Assembly: GCF_042850985.1 (NCBI RefSeq)
Contig: NZ_AP031415.1
Coordinates: 1,674,001-1,738,000, forward strand
Origin: Allocoprobacillus sp002160865
GTDB lineage: Bacteria; Bacillota_I; Bacilli_A; Erysipelotrichales; Coprobacillaceae
DNA length: 64,000 nt
Direction: 5' to 3'
Below, piece after piece: positions 14,503-23,501 of this stretch. The number at the start of each line of letters is the position of its first letter. Within the stretch, counting starts at the first letter, position 1. Position numbers and translations under genes: made by a program. The notes below the pieces were generated by a model that ran no database searches, was not told the DNA's origin, and saw nothing but the letters and a program-made list of their open reading frames with translations.

Positions 14503-15901
14503 TACTATTTTCTCCCATATCCAGTTTAATAAGCTGGTTGAGCTCAACTGCATATTCCATCGGTAATTCTCTTGAGAATGGTTCAATAAAGCCCATGACA
14601 ATCATTTCTGTTGCCTGTTCTTTTGTTAAACCTCGACTCATCAGATAGAAAAGCTGATCTTCAGAAACCTTTGATACAGTTGCTTCGTGTTCAATGATGG
14701 ATTCATTGTTCAACATCATATTTGTAGGAACCGTATCACTTGTTGATTGTTCATCTAAGATCAATGTATCACATTCTACCTTACTTTTTGAATCAATGGC
14801 ATTTTTTTGATGTCTGACAAGACCGCGATAGTTCACTTTACCACCATTACGAGAAATTGATTTAGAAATAATCTGACTAGATGTATGAGGAGCCAAATGA
14901 ATCATTTTTGCACCTGAATCCAAAATCTGATGACTATCAGCTACAGCAATCGTTATACAAGTCCCTTTTGCACCTTCGCCAGCTAAAACACAAGTTGGAT
15001 ATTTCATAGTGACAGCTGAACCAATATTACCATCAACCCATTCCATTGATCCATTTTTATAGACTTTGGCGCGTTGTGTAACAAGATTATAAATATTCTT
15101 AGACCAGTTCTGAATGGTTGTATAACGACATTTTGCTCCTTCTAAAACAACAATTTCTACAACACCAGCATGTAAGGAATCCTTAGAATAAGATGGTGCT
15201 GTACACCCTTCTACATAATGAATATCTGATCCTTTATCTACAATAATCAAAGTTCTTTCAAACTGTGCCATTCGTTCACTATTGATTCTAAAATAAGACT
15301 GTAAAGGCTTATCAAGTTTCACACCTGGTGGAACGTAGATAAATGAACCACCTGACCAGACCGCACCATTTAAAGCAGAAAACTTATTATCATTATAAGG
15401 AATGACTGTATCAAAATATTTCTTAAAGATTTCTGGATATTCTCTTAAACCACTATCAATATCTAAGAAAATAACCCCTTTTTCTTTAACTTCTTCCAAC
15501 ATATTATGATAAACAACTTCAGATTCATATTGTGCTGAAGCTCCGGCTAAAAATTTTTGTTCAGCTTCAGGAATTCCTAACTTGTTGAAGGTGTTTTTAA
15601 TTGTTTCAGGAACTTCATCCCATTTATCAGATAAATGATCACTTGGACGATTGTAATATGTATATTCATCAAAATTCATCTGGCTTAAATCAACACCCCA
15701 TGTTGGCATTGGTTTTTCTAAGAAACATTTTAAAGATTTTAAACGATATTCCAGCATCCATTCTGGTTCTTTTTTTATGGCTGAAATTTCTCTGACAATA
15801 TCTTCATTTAAACCTTTAGGTGTTTTAAAAACAGATACATCTTCATCTTTAAAATCATAATCATTTTTCATTGAAGGAATATCCATATCTATATTTGCCA
15901 T
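14495..15901 (-). CDS. sufB: Fe-S cluster assembly scaffold SufB
   Basis: 468 residues, normal length. With SufC and SufD it forms the SufBC2D scaffold on which Fe-S clusters are built. Signatures: GVIFLDIDSGLREYPEIFKKYF, GSFIYVPPGVKLDKPLQSYFRIN, YVEGCTAPSY (a conserved cysteine), and C-terminal SEDQLFYLMSRGLTKEQA with the conserved aromatic/helical end. Last of the five suf genes, 2 nt after sufU. Confidence 0.97.
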   Translation of the reverse strand: MANIDMDIPSMKNDYDFKDEDVSVFKTPKGLNEDIVREISAIKKEPEWMLEYRLKSLKCFLEKPMPTWGVDLSQMNFDEYTYYNRPSDHLSDKWDEVPETIKNTFNKLGIPEAEQKFLAGASAQYESEVVYHNMLEEVKEKGVIFLDIDSGLREYPEIFKKYFDTVIPYNDNKFSALNGAVWSGGSFIYVPPGVKLDKPLQSYFRINSERMAQFERTLIIVDKGSDIHYVEGCTAPSYSKDSLHAGVVEIVVLEGAKCRYTTIQNWSKNIYNLVTQRAKVYKNGSMEWVDGNIGSAVTMKYPTCVLAGEGAKGTCITIAVADSHQILDSGAKMIHLAPHTSSQIISKSISRNGGKVNYRGLVRHQKNAIDSKSKVECDTLILDEQSTSDTVPTNMMLNNESIIEHEATVSKVSEDQLFYLMSRGLTKEQATEMIVMGFIEPFSRELPMEYAVELNQLIKLDMGENSIG

Positions 15902-15903
15902 AT

Positions 15904-16341
15904 CTATTCCTCACTTTCTTTCATCAATGCGACTAATCCATTCCAGCCAAGCGTTGCACATTTAATACGATTGGCCTGTTTGTATGTATTTTGAAATGCA
16001 ATAGCTTCTTCTAAAATTTCTGGATCATAATCTTTTTCATAAATCATATTCATATAATTATCAATGATTTTTTGTGCTTCCTGTTTTGTTTTTCCTTTGA
16101 CAAGTTCACTCATAATAGATGTTGAAGATGTACAAATTGCACAGGCTTCACCATCATAGCGCACATCTTCAATTTTATCTCCATCAAATTTGACTTGAAT
16201 ATCTAAATTATCAATACATGTTTGGGAATTCATATTAATTTTCAAATAAGAATCATCATCCACAAGCCCACGATTACGTGGATGTTCATAATGATCCATA
16301 ATAATTTCTCTCAATAATTGAGGATCATTTAAAGAATGCAT
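15904..16341 (-). CDS. sufU: SufU zinc-dependent sulfurtransferase
   Basis: 145 residues. IscU-like fold with the SufU ligands: DGEACAICTSSTSIMSELVKGK (about 41-62) and C-terminal NRIKCATLGWNGL. In Firmicutes SufU binds zinc and takes persulfide sulfur from SufS to pass to SufB. The 19-residue insertion between the two cysteine motifs is typical of SufU rather than IscU. It overlaps sufS by 17 nt. Confidence 0.95.
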   Translation of the reverse strand: MHSLNDPQLLREIIMDHYEHPRNRGLVDDDSYLKINMNSQTCIDNLDIQVKFDGDKIEDVRYDGEACAICTSSTSIMSELVKGKTKQEAQKIIDNYMNMIYEKDYDPEILEEAIAFQNTYKQANRIKCATLGWNGLVALMKESEE

Positions 16342-17554
16342 CTAAAAAATCATCTCCTTTTTTACATACCTCAATAAAAGCATCAATTTCTTCTTTCGTA
16401 TTATAAAAATAAAACGAAGCACGTAGAGTTGTTGAAACTTTTAAAAATTCATCTAAAATTTTCGCACAGTGCTGTCCTGCTCGAATAGCAATCCCATAGC
16501 TATTAAACAAACTTGCAGCATCCTGTGAAAAAACTCCTTTTATATTAAAGGCAATAGCTCCCATAGAATGAGGATTATACACTTGAACATTATCCAGTTG
16601 TAACATTTTTTGTATACAATATTGTCTCAGTTCCTGTTCATATTCATGAATATCATTCATGCCTATTTTCATTAAATACTGCATAGCTGTTGCAAGACCA
16701 ATGGCCCCTTCAATATGGGGAGTTCCTGCTTCAAAGCGATAAGGTGGATCTTTTAAAGTGACAACACCACAACTGTTATAACGTGAATTGGAACCACCAC
16801 CTAAACGTGTCGGTTTCATATCTTTTAGTAAATCATATTTTCCATACATGACACCAATACCTGTAGGTCCACACATTTTATGCCCTGAAAAAGCTAAAAA
16901 ATCTATATCAGTATCCTGCACATCTGTTGCTTGATGTGGTACACTTTGGGCACCATCAACCACAACTACAATCCCACGTTCATGAGCAAACTGGCAGATA
17001 TCTTTCATCGGTGCCTGATATCCAAGCACATTGGTTACTTCCGCCACAGCAATAATTTTTGTCTTTTCTGTGACAGCTTTTTGAACGTTTTCTAAAGTTA
17101 AACGTCCTGTTTCATCTAGATTAATATAATGAACTGTTGCCCCTGTTAAACGTGCAACATCAAACCAGGGCAAAGTATTAGAAGCGTGTTCAGCAACAGT
17201 AATTAAAATTTCATCATTGGCTTTTAAATGCGTTAATCCATAGCCATAGGCAATCATATTTAAAGAGTCTGTTGATCCTGAAGTAAAAACAATTTCTTCT
17301 TTTCTTTTTGCATTGATAAATTGTCGAACAATCTCTCGGCTCTGTTCATAATGCTCATCAACTTCATGGGATAAATCATAATCTCCACGATGTGCGTTTC
17401 CAGAATAATTTGTTAAATAATCACACACACTCTCAATAACAACTTGTGGTTTTAATGTTGTTGCACCATTATCTAAATAAATCAATGGATGTCCTTGCAT
17501 CTTTTTGCCATTTAACATTGGAAAATCTTTTCTAATTTGATTGACATCAAACAT
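16325..17554 (-). CDS. sufS: Cysteine desulfurase SufS
   Basis: 409 residues. PLP enzyme that removes sulfur from cysteine. Visible: IYLDNGATTLKP (about 23-34), VVVDGAQSVPH, the PLP lysine in FSGHKMCGPTGIGV (about 222-235), and the persulfide cysteine in IRAGQHCAK (about 364). The ATG at 17554 is used; a GTG at 17563 would overlap sufD more deeply. It forms a sulfur-transfer pair with SufU encoded immediately downstream. Confidence 0.97.
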   Translation of the reverse strand: MFDVNQIRKDFPMLNGKKMQGHPLIYLDNGATTLKPQVVIESVCDYLTNYSGNAHRGDYDLSHEVDEHYEQSREIVRQFINAKRKEEIVFTSGSTDSLNMIAYGYGLTHLKANDEILITVAEHASNTLPWFDVARLTGATVHYINLDETGRLTLENVQKAVTEKTKIIAVAEVTNVLGYQAPMKDICQFAHERGIVVVVDGAQSVPHQATDVQDTDIDFLAFSGHKMCGPTGIGVMYGKYDLLKDMKPTRLGGGSNSRYNSCGVVTLKDPPYRFEAGTPHIEGAIGLATAMQYLMKIGMNDIHEYEQELRQYCIQKMLQLDNVQVYNPHSMGAIAFNIKGVFSQDAASLFNSYGIAIRAGQHCAKILDEFLKVSTTLRASFYFYNTKEEIDAFIEVCKKGDDFLDAFFK

Positions 17555-17555
17555 T

Positions 17556-18482
17556 TTAAGCACCTACCTTTGATAAGGATTCTTCAAAATGCTTTTTCAT
17601 CATTTCATTATCAATAACTTCTACAACTGGCATTAAATATCCATAAGTAATAAGCTGCATGGCCTGTTTTTTACTTAAACCTCGACTTTGGAGATAATAA
17701 AGATGTTCTTCATCCATTTTCCCTACTGCAGCTGCATGAGAAGCCTGAACATCATAGTCATCAATGTATAAATAAGGATTCGCACAAGCCTGACAAGATT
17801 CATCAAACATCATAATTTTATTGGTCTGATGGGCAGCTGAGCCATGTTGCCCTTTGGTAATCGTTCCAATTCCATCAATCACAAGTTTTGCCTGATCTTT
17901 CACAACACCATAATTATCCATTTGACCATGTGTCATAGGTTGATTATGCTGAATAAGAATTTCATAATGTTTGCTTTCTATATCCTTAGCAAGAATGGCT
18001 GTACGCACTTTTGCTGAAGCTTCTACCCCATCCAAATAGAAGTGATAAACACCTTCAAAAGCGTCATCAGACAACTCAGAATAACCACATTGACAACTTG
18101 CATAAGCCTCTAAATAAACATCTTCGTGACTTTGGGATGATTGTGAAAGATTCTCACTAAAAGCATGGACAGTAGCACCTTCATCAAGACGCATTGTTTT
18201 ATATAAATGACACTGTGATGAAAGAAGTTTTATTTCAATGAGATCAACCTGACAATATGCTTGAAAATGCATATCCATATGTAAATCTTCCTGTCCATCA
18301 TAAATCATATAAAATGTCACTGGCTGTTTATTTTTGAAAGTTAAAACACCCTCTTGATAAAAAACATCCTGTGGTAAATGCATTTGAGAAGATGTCTTTG
18401 ATGAAAGAATCAGATAATAAGATTGAGGTTGTTGTAGGTCAATAAAAGGTTTGATCCTAGTAAGCAATTGTTCTGATATCAT
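17556..18482 (-). CDS. sufD: Fe-S cluster assembly protein SufD
   Basis: 308 residues, shorter than B. subtilis SufD (about 437); the N-terminal part is reduced. The C-terminal beta-helix and end helices are clear: QTNKIMMFDESCQACANPYL, DYDVQASHAAAVGKMDEEHL, YYLQSRGLSKKQAMQLITYG, the region shared with SufB. The ATG at 18482, with AAGGGA 9 nt before it, is preferred to a GTG at 18503. Partner of SufB and SufC. Confidence 0.93.
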   Translation of the reverse strand: MISEQLLTRIKPFIDLQQPQSYYLILSSKTSSQMHLPQDVFYQEGVLTFKNKQPVTFYMIYDGQEDLHMDMHFQAYCQVDLIEIKLLSSQCHLYKTMRLDEGATVHAFSENLSQSSQSHEDVYLEAYASCQCGYSELSDDAFEGVYHFYLDGVEASAKVRTAILAKDIESKHYEILIQHNQPMTHGQMDNYGVVKDQAKLVIDGIGTITKGQHGSAAHQTNKIMMFDESCQACANPYLYIDDYDVQASHAAAVGKMDEEHLYYLQSRGLSKKQAMQLITYGYLMPVVEVIDNEMMKKHFEESLSKVGA

Positions 18483-18483
18483 T

Positions 18484-19287
18484 TTATTGTCCCTTTTTTC
18501 CACAAGCTTCTAAAATAATAGGTTGTCTTTCATTCTGTTCAATTTCATAACCTAATTCTTTCACCCATTCATAACCTTCCTGATCAATCTTTTCAATCAA
18601 TTCATATCCGCCACTCATCACAATTTGTCCCTGAACTAAAACATGAACATGTGTTGGTTGCACTAATTCAAACATTCTTTCATAATGTGAAACCATTACA
18701 CAGCCAAAATCATCACTACGCATAGAATTGATAGCTTCAGCGACGACTCTTAAAGCATCTACATCTAAACCTGAATCGATTTCATCAAGTAATGCAAAAC
18801 GTGGCTGTAAAAGCTTCATTTGTAAGATTTCATTACGTTTCTTTTCACCACCAGAAAAACCTTCATTCAAATAACGGTGTGCAAGGTTTTCATCCATTCC
18901 TAATTCTTCAATATTTTTATCTAACATACGGATAAATTTGAATAAAGAAATAGGTTCTTCTCTTTTGGCATTGATGGCTGCTCTTAAAAAATCAGAATTT
19001 GTAATACCCGGAATTTCTTGAGGATACTGCATTCCTAAAAACAATCCAGCTCTTGCACGTTCATCAACACTCATAGCCAGCACATCTTGTCCATCAAGTG
19101 TGATCTTTCCATTTGTAACCTTATATTTAGGATGTCCCATAATAGTAGAAAGTAATGTTGATTTTCCATTCCCATTAGGACCCATAATTGCATGAACTTC
19201 ACCTGTGTGAATTTCTAAATTTAATCCTTTTAAAATTTCTTTTTCTCCTACTTCTACATGTAGATTTTCTATTTTTAAAGTCGACAT
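18484..19287 (-). CDS. sufC: SufC ABC-type ATPase
   Basis: 267 residues. Walker A GPNGNGKST (about 37-45), the SufC signature FSGGEKKRNEILQM (about 144-157), Walker B FALLDEIDSGLDVDAL, and the H-loop VSHYERM. Powers conformational changes of SufBCD during cluster assembly. About 15 extra residues after ELGYEI are unusual and basic/glutamine-rich. First gene of the operon. Confidence 0.97.
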   Translation of the reverse strand: MSTLKIENLHVEVGEKEILKGLNLEIHTGEVHAIMGPNGNGKSTLLSTIMGHPKYKVTNGKITLDGQDVLAMSVDERARAGLFLGMQYPQEIPGITNSDFLRAAINAKREEPISLFKFIRMLDKNIEELGMDENLAHRYLNEGFSGGEKKRNEILQMKLLQPRFALLDEIDSGLDVDALRVVAEAINSMRSDDFGCVMVSHYERMFELVQPTHVHVLVQGQIVMSGGYELIEKIDQEGYEWVKELGYEIEQNERQPIILEACGKKGQ

Positions 19288-19310
19288 AAAATCGCCCCTT
19301 TCGAAGATAT

Positions 19311-19338
19311 ATTTTACGTAATTTGTTTATTCAGTCAA
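19311..19338 (-). promoter_or_regulatory. suf operon promoter
   Basis: Minus-strand -35 TTGACT (19333-19338), 16-bp spacer and -10 TAAAAT (19311-19316), about 25 bp before sufC. Confidence 0.75.
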
Positions 19339-19391
19339 GTGATACGATAATTAAATTTATTATGACCTCTTTTTATGAATGAATAACTTAT

Positions 19392-19415
19392 AAAAGACAG
19401 CAATTGCTGTCTTTT
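19392..19415 (-). terminator. Terminator after the YjcZ-like gene
   Basis: Perfect 24-bp palindrome AAAAGACAGCAA/TTGCTGTCTTTT. It begins at the stop codon of the small gene upstream. Confidence 0.8.
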
Positions 19416-19491
19416 AACAAATACCACAAATGATTACTAATAAAATAAACAGGACTAAAATAAGTGTAAATGATCCTTGATGTGCTAACAT
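19414..19491 (-). CDS. YjcZ-family tiny membrane peptide (25 aa)
   Basis: Sequence begins MLAHQGSFTLILVLFILL and ends with two cysteines. The pattern gSF.LI.VLFILLVII is the hallmark of the YjcZ family of sporulation peptides in Bacillus. It is essentially one membrane helix. The ATG at 19491 has GGGGGA 7 nt upstream; the ATG at 19497 (27 aa) is too close to it. It overlaps the preceding 34-codon gene by 7 nt. Probably made during sporulation; molecular role unknown. Confidence 0.7.
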   Translation of the reverse strand: MLAHQGSFTLILVLFILLVIICGIC

Positions 19492-19589
19492 ATCCATTCC
19501 CCCTTTATAAACATAAATAATATAATCATGATAAATAGACTTAATGCGATAATAGTTTCACTTGTTAAACCATCTGAATGTTCTTTCAT
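19485..19589 (-). CDS. 34-aa membrane peptide upstream of the YjcZ-like gene
   Basis: Begins MKEHSDGLTSETIIALSLFI; residues about 12-29 form one hydrophobic helix, ending KGEWIC. GGAGGAATAATT before the ATG is a strong ribosome-binding site. The ribosome-binding site of the next peptide lies inside its last codons, so the pair is coupled. No family recognised; size, helix and neighbour suggest another sporulation-associated membrane peptide. Confidence 0.6.
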   Translation of the reverse strand: MKEHSDGLTSETIIALSLFIMIILFMFIKGEWIC

Positions 19590-19612
19590 AATTATTCCTC
19601 CTATGCACACTA

Positions 19613-19621
19613 TATATTATG
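19613..19621 (-). promoter_or_regulatory. Possible SigK/SigE-type -10 element
   Basis: CATAATATA on the minus strand fits the CATAnnnTA form of mother-cell sporulation promoters and lies 24 bp before the 34-aa ORF. The -35 element is not convincing. Confidence 0.35.
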
Positions 19622-19660
19622 GTAAAATCATCGTAAATTTTGTGTTCTTGCCTACAAAAG

Positions 19661-19688
19661 TTGAAAAAATCTAAAGATTGTGTATAAT
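19661..19688 (+). promoter_or_regulatory. Sigma-A promoter of the lipoprotein pair
   Basis: -35 TTGAAA (19661-19666), 16-bp spacer and -10 TATAAT (19683-19688), 28 bp before the ATG. Confidence 0.75.
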
Positions 19689-19715
19689 AATATTGTTTAT
19701 ATCAAGGAGGTTCTT

Positions 19716-20693
19716 ATGAAACAAAAAAAACTTATAAGTTTTGCACTTGCTGGCATTCTTTTATTAAGTGGCTGTAGTTCAAAAACTGTCCAAGAAGATG
19801 GAAAAGATGTTGTTGCTGCTATTGACAAAACAAATCTTTTAGCTGATGATCTTTATCAAGATTTAGCTACGTCAACTCAAGGAAAACAAGCTTTGTTTTC
19901 TTATGTTTTAGATCAGTTAATTCGTCAAAATTTCCCGGCAACTGATGATATGGAAGAAAATGCTGATGAGTTGGTAGAAAACATTGAAACCAATTATGAA
20001 AATCAATATGGTGATACTGCCCAGGAAGAATTACAGAATGCCTTAGAATCAACAGGTGTTAAAAATATGGAAGAATATCGTGATTCTTTAGTTCAGTCTT
20101 TGCAATATGCTGAATTCTTAAAGAAATATGTCAATGACCACTTCGATGAAGTCTTTGATGATTATTATCAACAGGCAACACCTCGAATGATTTCTTTAAT
20201 TAAAGTTTCTATGAGTGATCCAGAAAATCCTACTGAAGAAGAAAATGAAAAATTAAAAGAAGTGGAATCACTATTAAAAACAAATAAAAGTTTTGAAGAC
20301 ATTGCCTATGATTACTCTGATGATGATAATACAAAAAGTGCCAAAGGTCATATCGGTATTGTTGACAAAAAGACTGATTTATCAAGCACATATGGTGATG
20401 AAGTTCAAACTATGGCTCTAACATTAAAAGAAGGTGAAGTCAGTAAAAAAATTCAAGGCAGTGATGGTTGCTATTTCTTAAAATGCACAAATACTAATAA
20501 AGAAGATATAAAAAAGGAATTAAAAACTGTTGATGTTGATTCACCTTTATTGACATATGATGACTATATGGTTTATCTTGCTTTCCAGACGTACGAAATT
20601 GAATATCATGATGATACGATTAAACAAACAATTCAAAATATCATTAAGGAAAATATAGATATTCGCAATGATGCAAGAAAGGAGAACGCATAA
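19716..20693 (+). CDS. PrsA-like peptidyl-prolyl isomerase lipoprotein
   Basis: 325 residues. Signal peptide ending in the lipobox LLLSGC (cysteine about residue 20), so it is anchored outside the membrane. A SurA/PrsA-type N-terminal helical domain is followed by a parvulin domain at about 140-255 (MISLIKVSMSDPENPTEEEN, FEDIAYDYSDDDNTKSAKGHIGIVDK, LKEGEVSKKIQGSDGCYFLK). It helps fold exported proteins. AAGGAGG precedes the ATG at 19716. It overlaps the second lipoprotein by 1 nt (TAATG). Confidence 0.88.
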   Translation: MKQKKLISFALAGILLLSGCSSKTVQEDGKDVVAAIDKTNLLADDLYQDLATSTQGKQALFSYVLDQLIRQNFPATDDMEENADELVENIETNYENQYGDTAQEELQNALESTGVKNMEEYRDSLVQSLQYAEFLKKYVNDHFDEVFDDYYQQATPRMISLIKVSMSDPENPTEEENEKLKEVESLLKTNKSFEDIAYDYSDDDNTKSAKGHIGIVDKKTDLSSTYGDEVQTMALTLKEGEVSKKIQGSDGCYFLKCTNTNKEDIKKELKTVDVDSPLLTYDDYMVYLAFQTYEIEYHDDTIKQTIQNIIKENIDIRNDARKENA

Positions 20694-21550
20694 TGAAGAA
20701 AGTTGTTATGTTACTTTTATGTGGTAGTTTACTATATGGATGTTCTTCTTCACAATATAGTGTAAAAGTTTCTGATCATGAAGATGCTTTGGTGACTGGA
20801 AGTGAATTAAATATTACAAAACAAGATTATTTTGAATATCTGTTACAAAATTATGGAGCACAAACTGTCGTTTCATCAATGCTTGATAAGATTGCTGATC
20901 AAGAAATAACAGATCAGGACAAAATTGATCAGTTAGTGAAAGAAAGAGAAGACGAATATGCCGAGTATGCAAATGGTGATTTAGAACAGTATGCCAAAAA
21001 TCTTGGCTATGAATCAAAAGAAGATTATTTGAATGAAGCTTTAATTCCAGAAGTTAAGCAGGAATTATTGCGTGAAAAATATATTGAAGAACATCTTGAT
21101 GATTTCATCAAAGATTATCAAGTATGTAGTTTTAAAAAAATTGTTGTGGAAAAGGAATCTGAAGCTTTAGAAATTATTGAAAAAGCAACTGATGAAAAAG
21201 CTTTTGATCAATTGATGGAAGACTTTGGAAGTGATAGTGAAGACGCTGGTGTTGTGACAAAGAATTCTGCTTTAGATGATAATTTAAAAGATAAATTATC
21301 TGATTTAAGTCAAGTTGACAAGGATGGAGTTTACAGTCAAGCCATTAAATTGAGTGATGAAAATTATGCTGTTGTGTATCTTTATGATACTGCCCATAAA
21401 AATACTGATGGCATCACTTCAGCTCTTGCCAGTGATGGTGAAGTGCAGGAAAAAGCTGAAGGTGCTTATTTAAAACAATATCATTTTGATGTCTATGATG
21501 ATTTATTAAAGACAGAAATCAAGGATATTTCTGATAATTATTTGGAATAA
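20693..21550 (+). CDS. Second PrsA-like lipoprotein, degenerate parvulin domain
   Basis: 285 residues. Signal peptide with lipobox LLYGC (cysteine about 17). The helical N-domain (QDYFEYLLQNYGAQTVVSSML) resembles the upstream PrsA. The C-terminal part (about 140-240, CSFKKIVVEKESEALEI, FDQLMEDFGSDSEDAGVV) is a weak parvulin-like domain without clear catalytic residues, so it may be a chaperone only. An exact copy of its last 83 codons lies beyond the IS at 23502-23750; the full gene itself is intact. Confidence 0.8.
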   Translation: MKKVVMLLLCGSLLYGCSSSQYSVKVSDHEDALVTGSELNITKQDYFEYLLQNYGAQTVVSSMLDKIADQEITDQDKIDQLVKEREDEYAEYANGDLEQYAKNLGYESKEDYLNEALIPEVKQELLREKYIEEHLDDFIKDYQVCSFKKIVVEKESEALEIIEKATDEKAFDQLMEDFGSDSEDAGVVTKNSALDDNLKDKLSDLSQVDKDGVYSQAIKLSDENYAVVYLYDTAHKNTDGITSALASDGEVQEKAEGAYLKQYHFDVYDDLLKTEIKDISDNYLE

Positions 21551-21581
21551 GGCTTTCCCTTATTCCTTTTTTATTGTAAAA
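21302..21581 (+). repeat. 280-bp direct repeat, left copy
   Basis: Covers the last 83 codons of the second lipoprotein gene, its terminator and 10 bp more. It is identical, without mismatch or gap, to 23502-23781 (constant offset of 2200). Together the two copies flank the insertion sequence exactly. Confidence 0.97.
21542..21571 (+). terminator. Terminator of the lipoprotein operon
   Basis: Perfect 9-bp stem GGAATAAGG/CCTTATTCC followed by TTTTTT. Duplicated at 23742-23771. Confidence 0.85.
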
Positions 21582-21619
21582 CCTGACTTTGGTATCCAGC
21601 ATTAAAACATAGTGATAGT

Positions 21620-21667
21620 TTCAAAAAATAGCAGAAAATCAATTTAAGATTTCCTGCTGTTTTTTTA
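21620..21667 (-). terminator. Terminator of the transposase gene
   Basis: Minus-strand stem AGCAGGAAATC/GATTTTCTGCT followed by ATTTTTT, just beyond the stop codon. Confidence 0.75.
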
Positions 21668-23344
21668 TATTTTGTAGTTAAATATTTGTTTGATTTGTCT
21701 TTCTGTTAGGTAATAATTTGTTAAAGGTAAGTTGGTCATGATTTCCAAGTCTTTTATAAAATCGCTCGATGAAGTAATATTGATATACTTGTTTTCACCT
21801 TTTATAACTCTAAAGTTTCTTATGAATTTCATGATTTCCGAAGTACTATATTTGTTGTCTAGAATTTTAAATTGCATTATTCTTTCCAATAAGATACATA
21901 GGTAACAAATTAAGAAGTGTCCTTTGATAGTATTTTCTTTTTGTAAAAATACTGGTCGTGCATCTAAGTCACTCTTCATGATTTTAAAGGACTCTTCTAT
22001 CCTCCATAAATTATGATAAGTATTATAAATATCTTGATCTTTCATTTTTGTTTCTGATGTAACCAATAAATTGTATCCCGCAAATCGAAGTTCTTTTTCT
22101 ATCATAGAATGATTGATCGTAGCCTTTGCTTTTTCTCCTTCATCATCTACGAATTGTACATATTTTCCTAGATCACCATATTCTGCACGTTTAGCCTGGG
22201 AATAACATAGAGCTTTTGCTTTTTCTATTTGTTTATTGATCTCATATTTTTTCTTGGAAGCTAATTTTGGATTATATGTTAAGAGTCTTTTTTCTGTTAA
22301 ATATATAGTTTTCTTTTTACCATCTACTTCAATCGTATAAGGAAACTTATCAATACATGATTTATATCTGTATAATAATGTGCCATTATGACTTTTCACT
22401 TCCTGCCAGTCACCATTATCAAGCAAGACCCATGTCTTTTCCTTTTCAGGTAATCCTTTTATTGACTTGGAAAAGAGATATCCATCACCATTTTCTTTAG
22501 AAAAAGCTATGTTTTGAGCACAGTTTAGCCCTTTATCAGCCACATGGATGGTTTTACCATCTATATGGTTTTTCTTTTTTAAATCAATGATGACATCACG
22601 TAATATTGGCTTTTCACTTTCGTTGCCTGGATAAAGCTTCATACCAATAGGGATTTGATTGGCATCAAGCAATAAGCCCATTCCTACAATAGGATCTTTT
22701 CTATTTTCTTTACTAGGACCTTTACGTCTAAAATCATCTTCCTTATCAATTTCAAAGTAGAAATTTGTACAATCGAAATATGTTTTATCAGTATTGATTT
22801 TATATAGAGATTTAAGCTGTTCATTGAATATTTCAATGAACTTATGATAATCATTACCGATAAATTCAAGAGCATCTAATAATTGATCATACGAGTAATG
22901 AACAGAATCTTTAAGTTGAGGAATAACTTCATGAAAAGTTTTATATTTACTACAAGGACAAACCAAACGAGCATAGATGAGAGAAGATAAAACTTCATAA
23001 AGATCATATTGAAAATGATTTCCTAAATGAAAGTAGTCAACATATTTTTTAATATTCATCTGATTCATAAGTGAAACAAAGGGGAAGTAACCAAGATAAC
23101 GTTCAGGAGAGATATCTGATATTTTAGGGACACCTTGATTTTTATGAGCGTTATTGAGTTCATCAACTTCTTTTTGGAAATAAGCGATAGGATCATCGAT
23201 ACCTTTAGCTTTCCATGTTTCTACAGAAGCAAGGGATTTATACGTACGATGAGCAGCACCACGTTTATCGTGAGAATAAAAACTTTCAACAATAGATAAA
23301 TAAGTACGACCTTTAAGGGTGGATTTTTTAAGGAAATAAGCCAT
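21665..23344 (-). CDS. IS1634-family DDE transposase
   Basis: 559 residues, typical for IS1634 (IS4 superfamily). DDE residues: D in KTYFDCTNFYFEID (about 195), D in HVADKGLNCAQN (about 270), and the IS4 signature Y-2-R-3-E in YHNLWRIEESFKIMK (about 450-464). The start MAYFLKKSTLKGRTYL at 23344 has GGAGG 8 nt upstream. No frameshift or stop, so probably active. It lies opposite to the surrounding genes. Confidence 0.93.
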   Translation of the reverse strand: MAYFLKKSTLKGRTYLSIVESFYSHDKRGAAHRTYKSLASVETWKAKGIDDPIAYFQKEVDELNNAHKNQGVPKISDISPERYLGYFPFVSLMNQMNIKKYVDYFHLGNHFQYDLYEVLSSLIYARLVCPCSKYKTFHEVIPQLKDSVHYSYDQLLDALEFIGNDYHKFIEIFNEQLKSLYKINTDKTYFDCTNFYFEIDKEDDFRRKGPSKENRKDPIVGMGLLLDANQIPIGMKLYPGNESEKPILRDVIIDLKKKNHIDGKTIHVADKGLNCAQNIAFSKENGDGYLFSKSIKGLPEKEKTWVLLDNGDWQEVKSHNGTLLYRYKSCIDKFPYTIEVDGKKKTIYLTEKRLLTYNPKLASKKKYEINKQIEKAKALCYSQAKRAEYGDLGKYVQFVDDEGEKAKATINHSMIEKELRFAGYNLLVTSETKMKDQDIYNTYHNLWRIEESFKIMKSDLDARPVFLQKENTIKGHFLICYLCILLERIMQFKILDNKYSTSEIMKFIRNFRVIKGENKYINITSSSDFIKDLEIMTNLPLTNYYLTERQIKQIFNYKI

Positions 23345-23501
23345 GATAACACCTCCAAATAACATATCACTACTAGCACCATGTATATTATAACATAAAA
23401 ATAAATAAAAAAAATCAAAAAACGCTGAAAAAAATCAGTATTTTTGATATTGAAGTTGGATAAAAGTTCTAAAGAAATGTAGTGATAACTTCGAAAGACG
23501 G

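Larger units (their letters stand above)
21582..23501 (-). mobile_element. IS1634-family insertion sequence, 1920 bp
   Basis: The insert between the two identical 280-bp repeats. It contains one intact transposase gene on the minus strand, with terminator. The ends (left CCTGACTTTGG; right, read inward, CCGTCTTTCGA) share a weak CC..CTTT.G inverted similarity. Known IS1634 and IS1549 elements produce unusually long, variable target duplications, which explains the 280-bp repeat. Because the transposase and repeats are intact, insertion looks recent. Confidence 0.85.
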
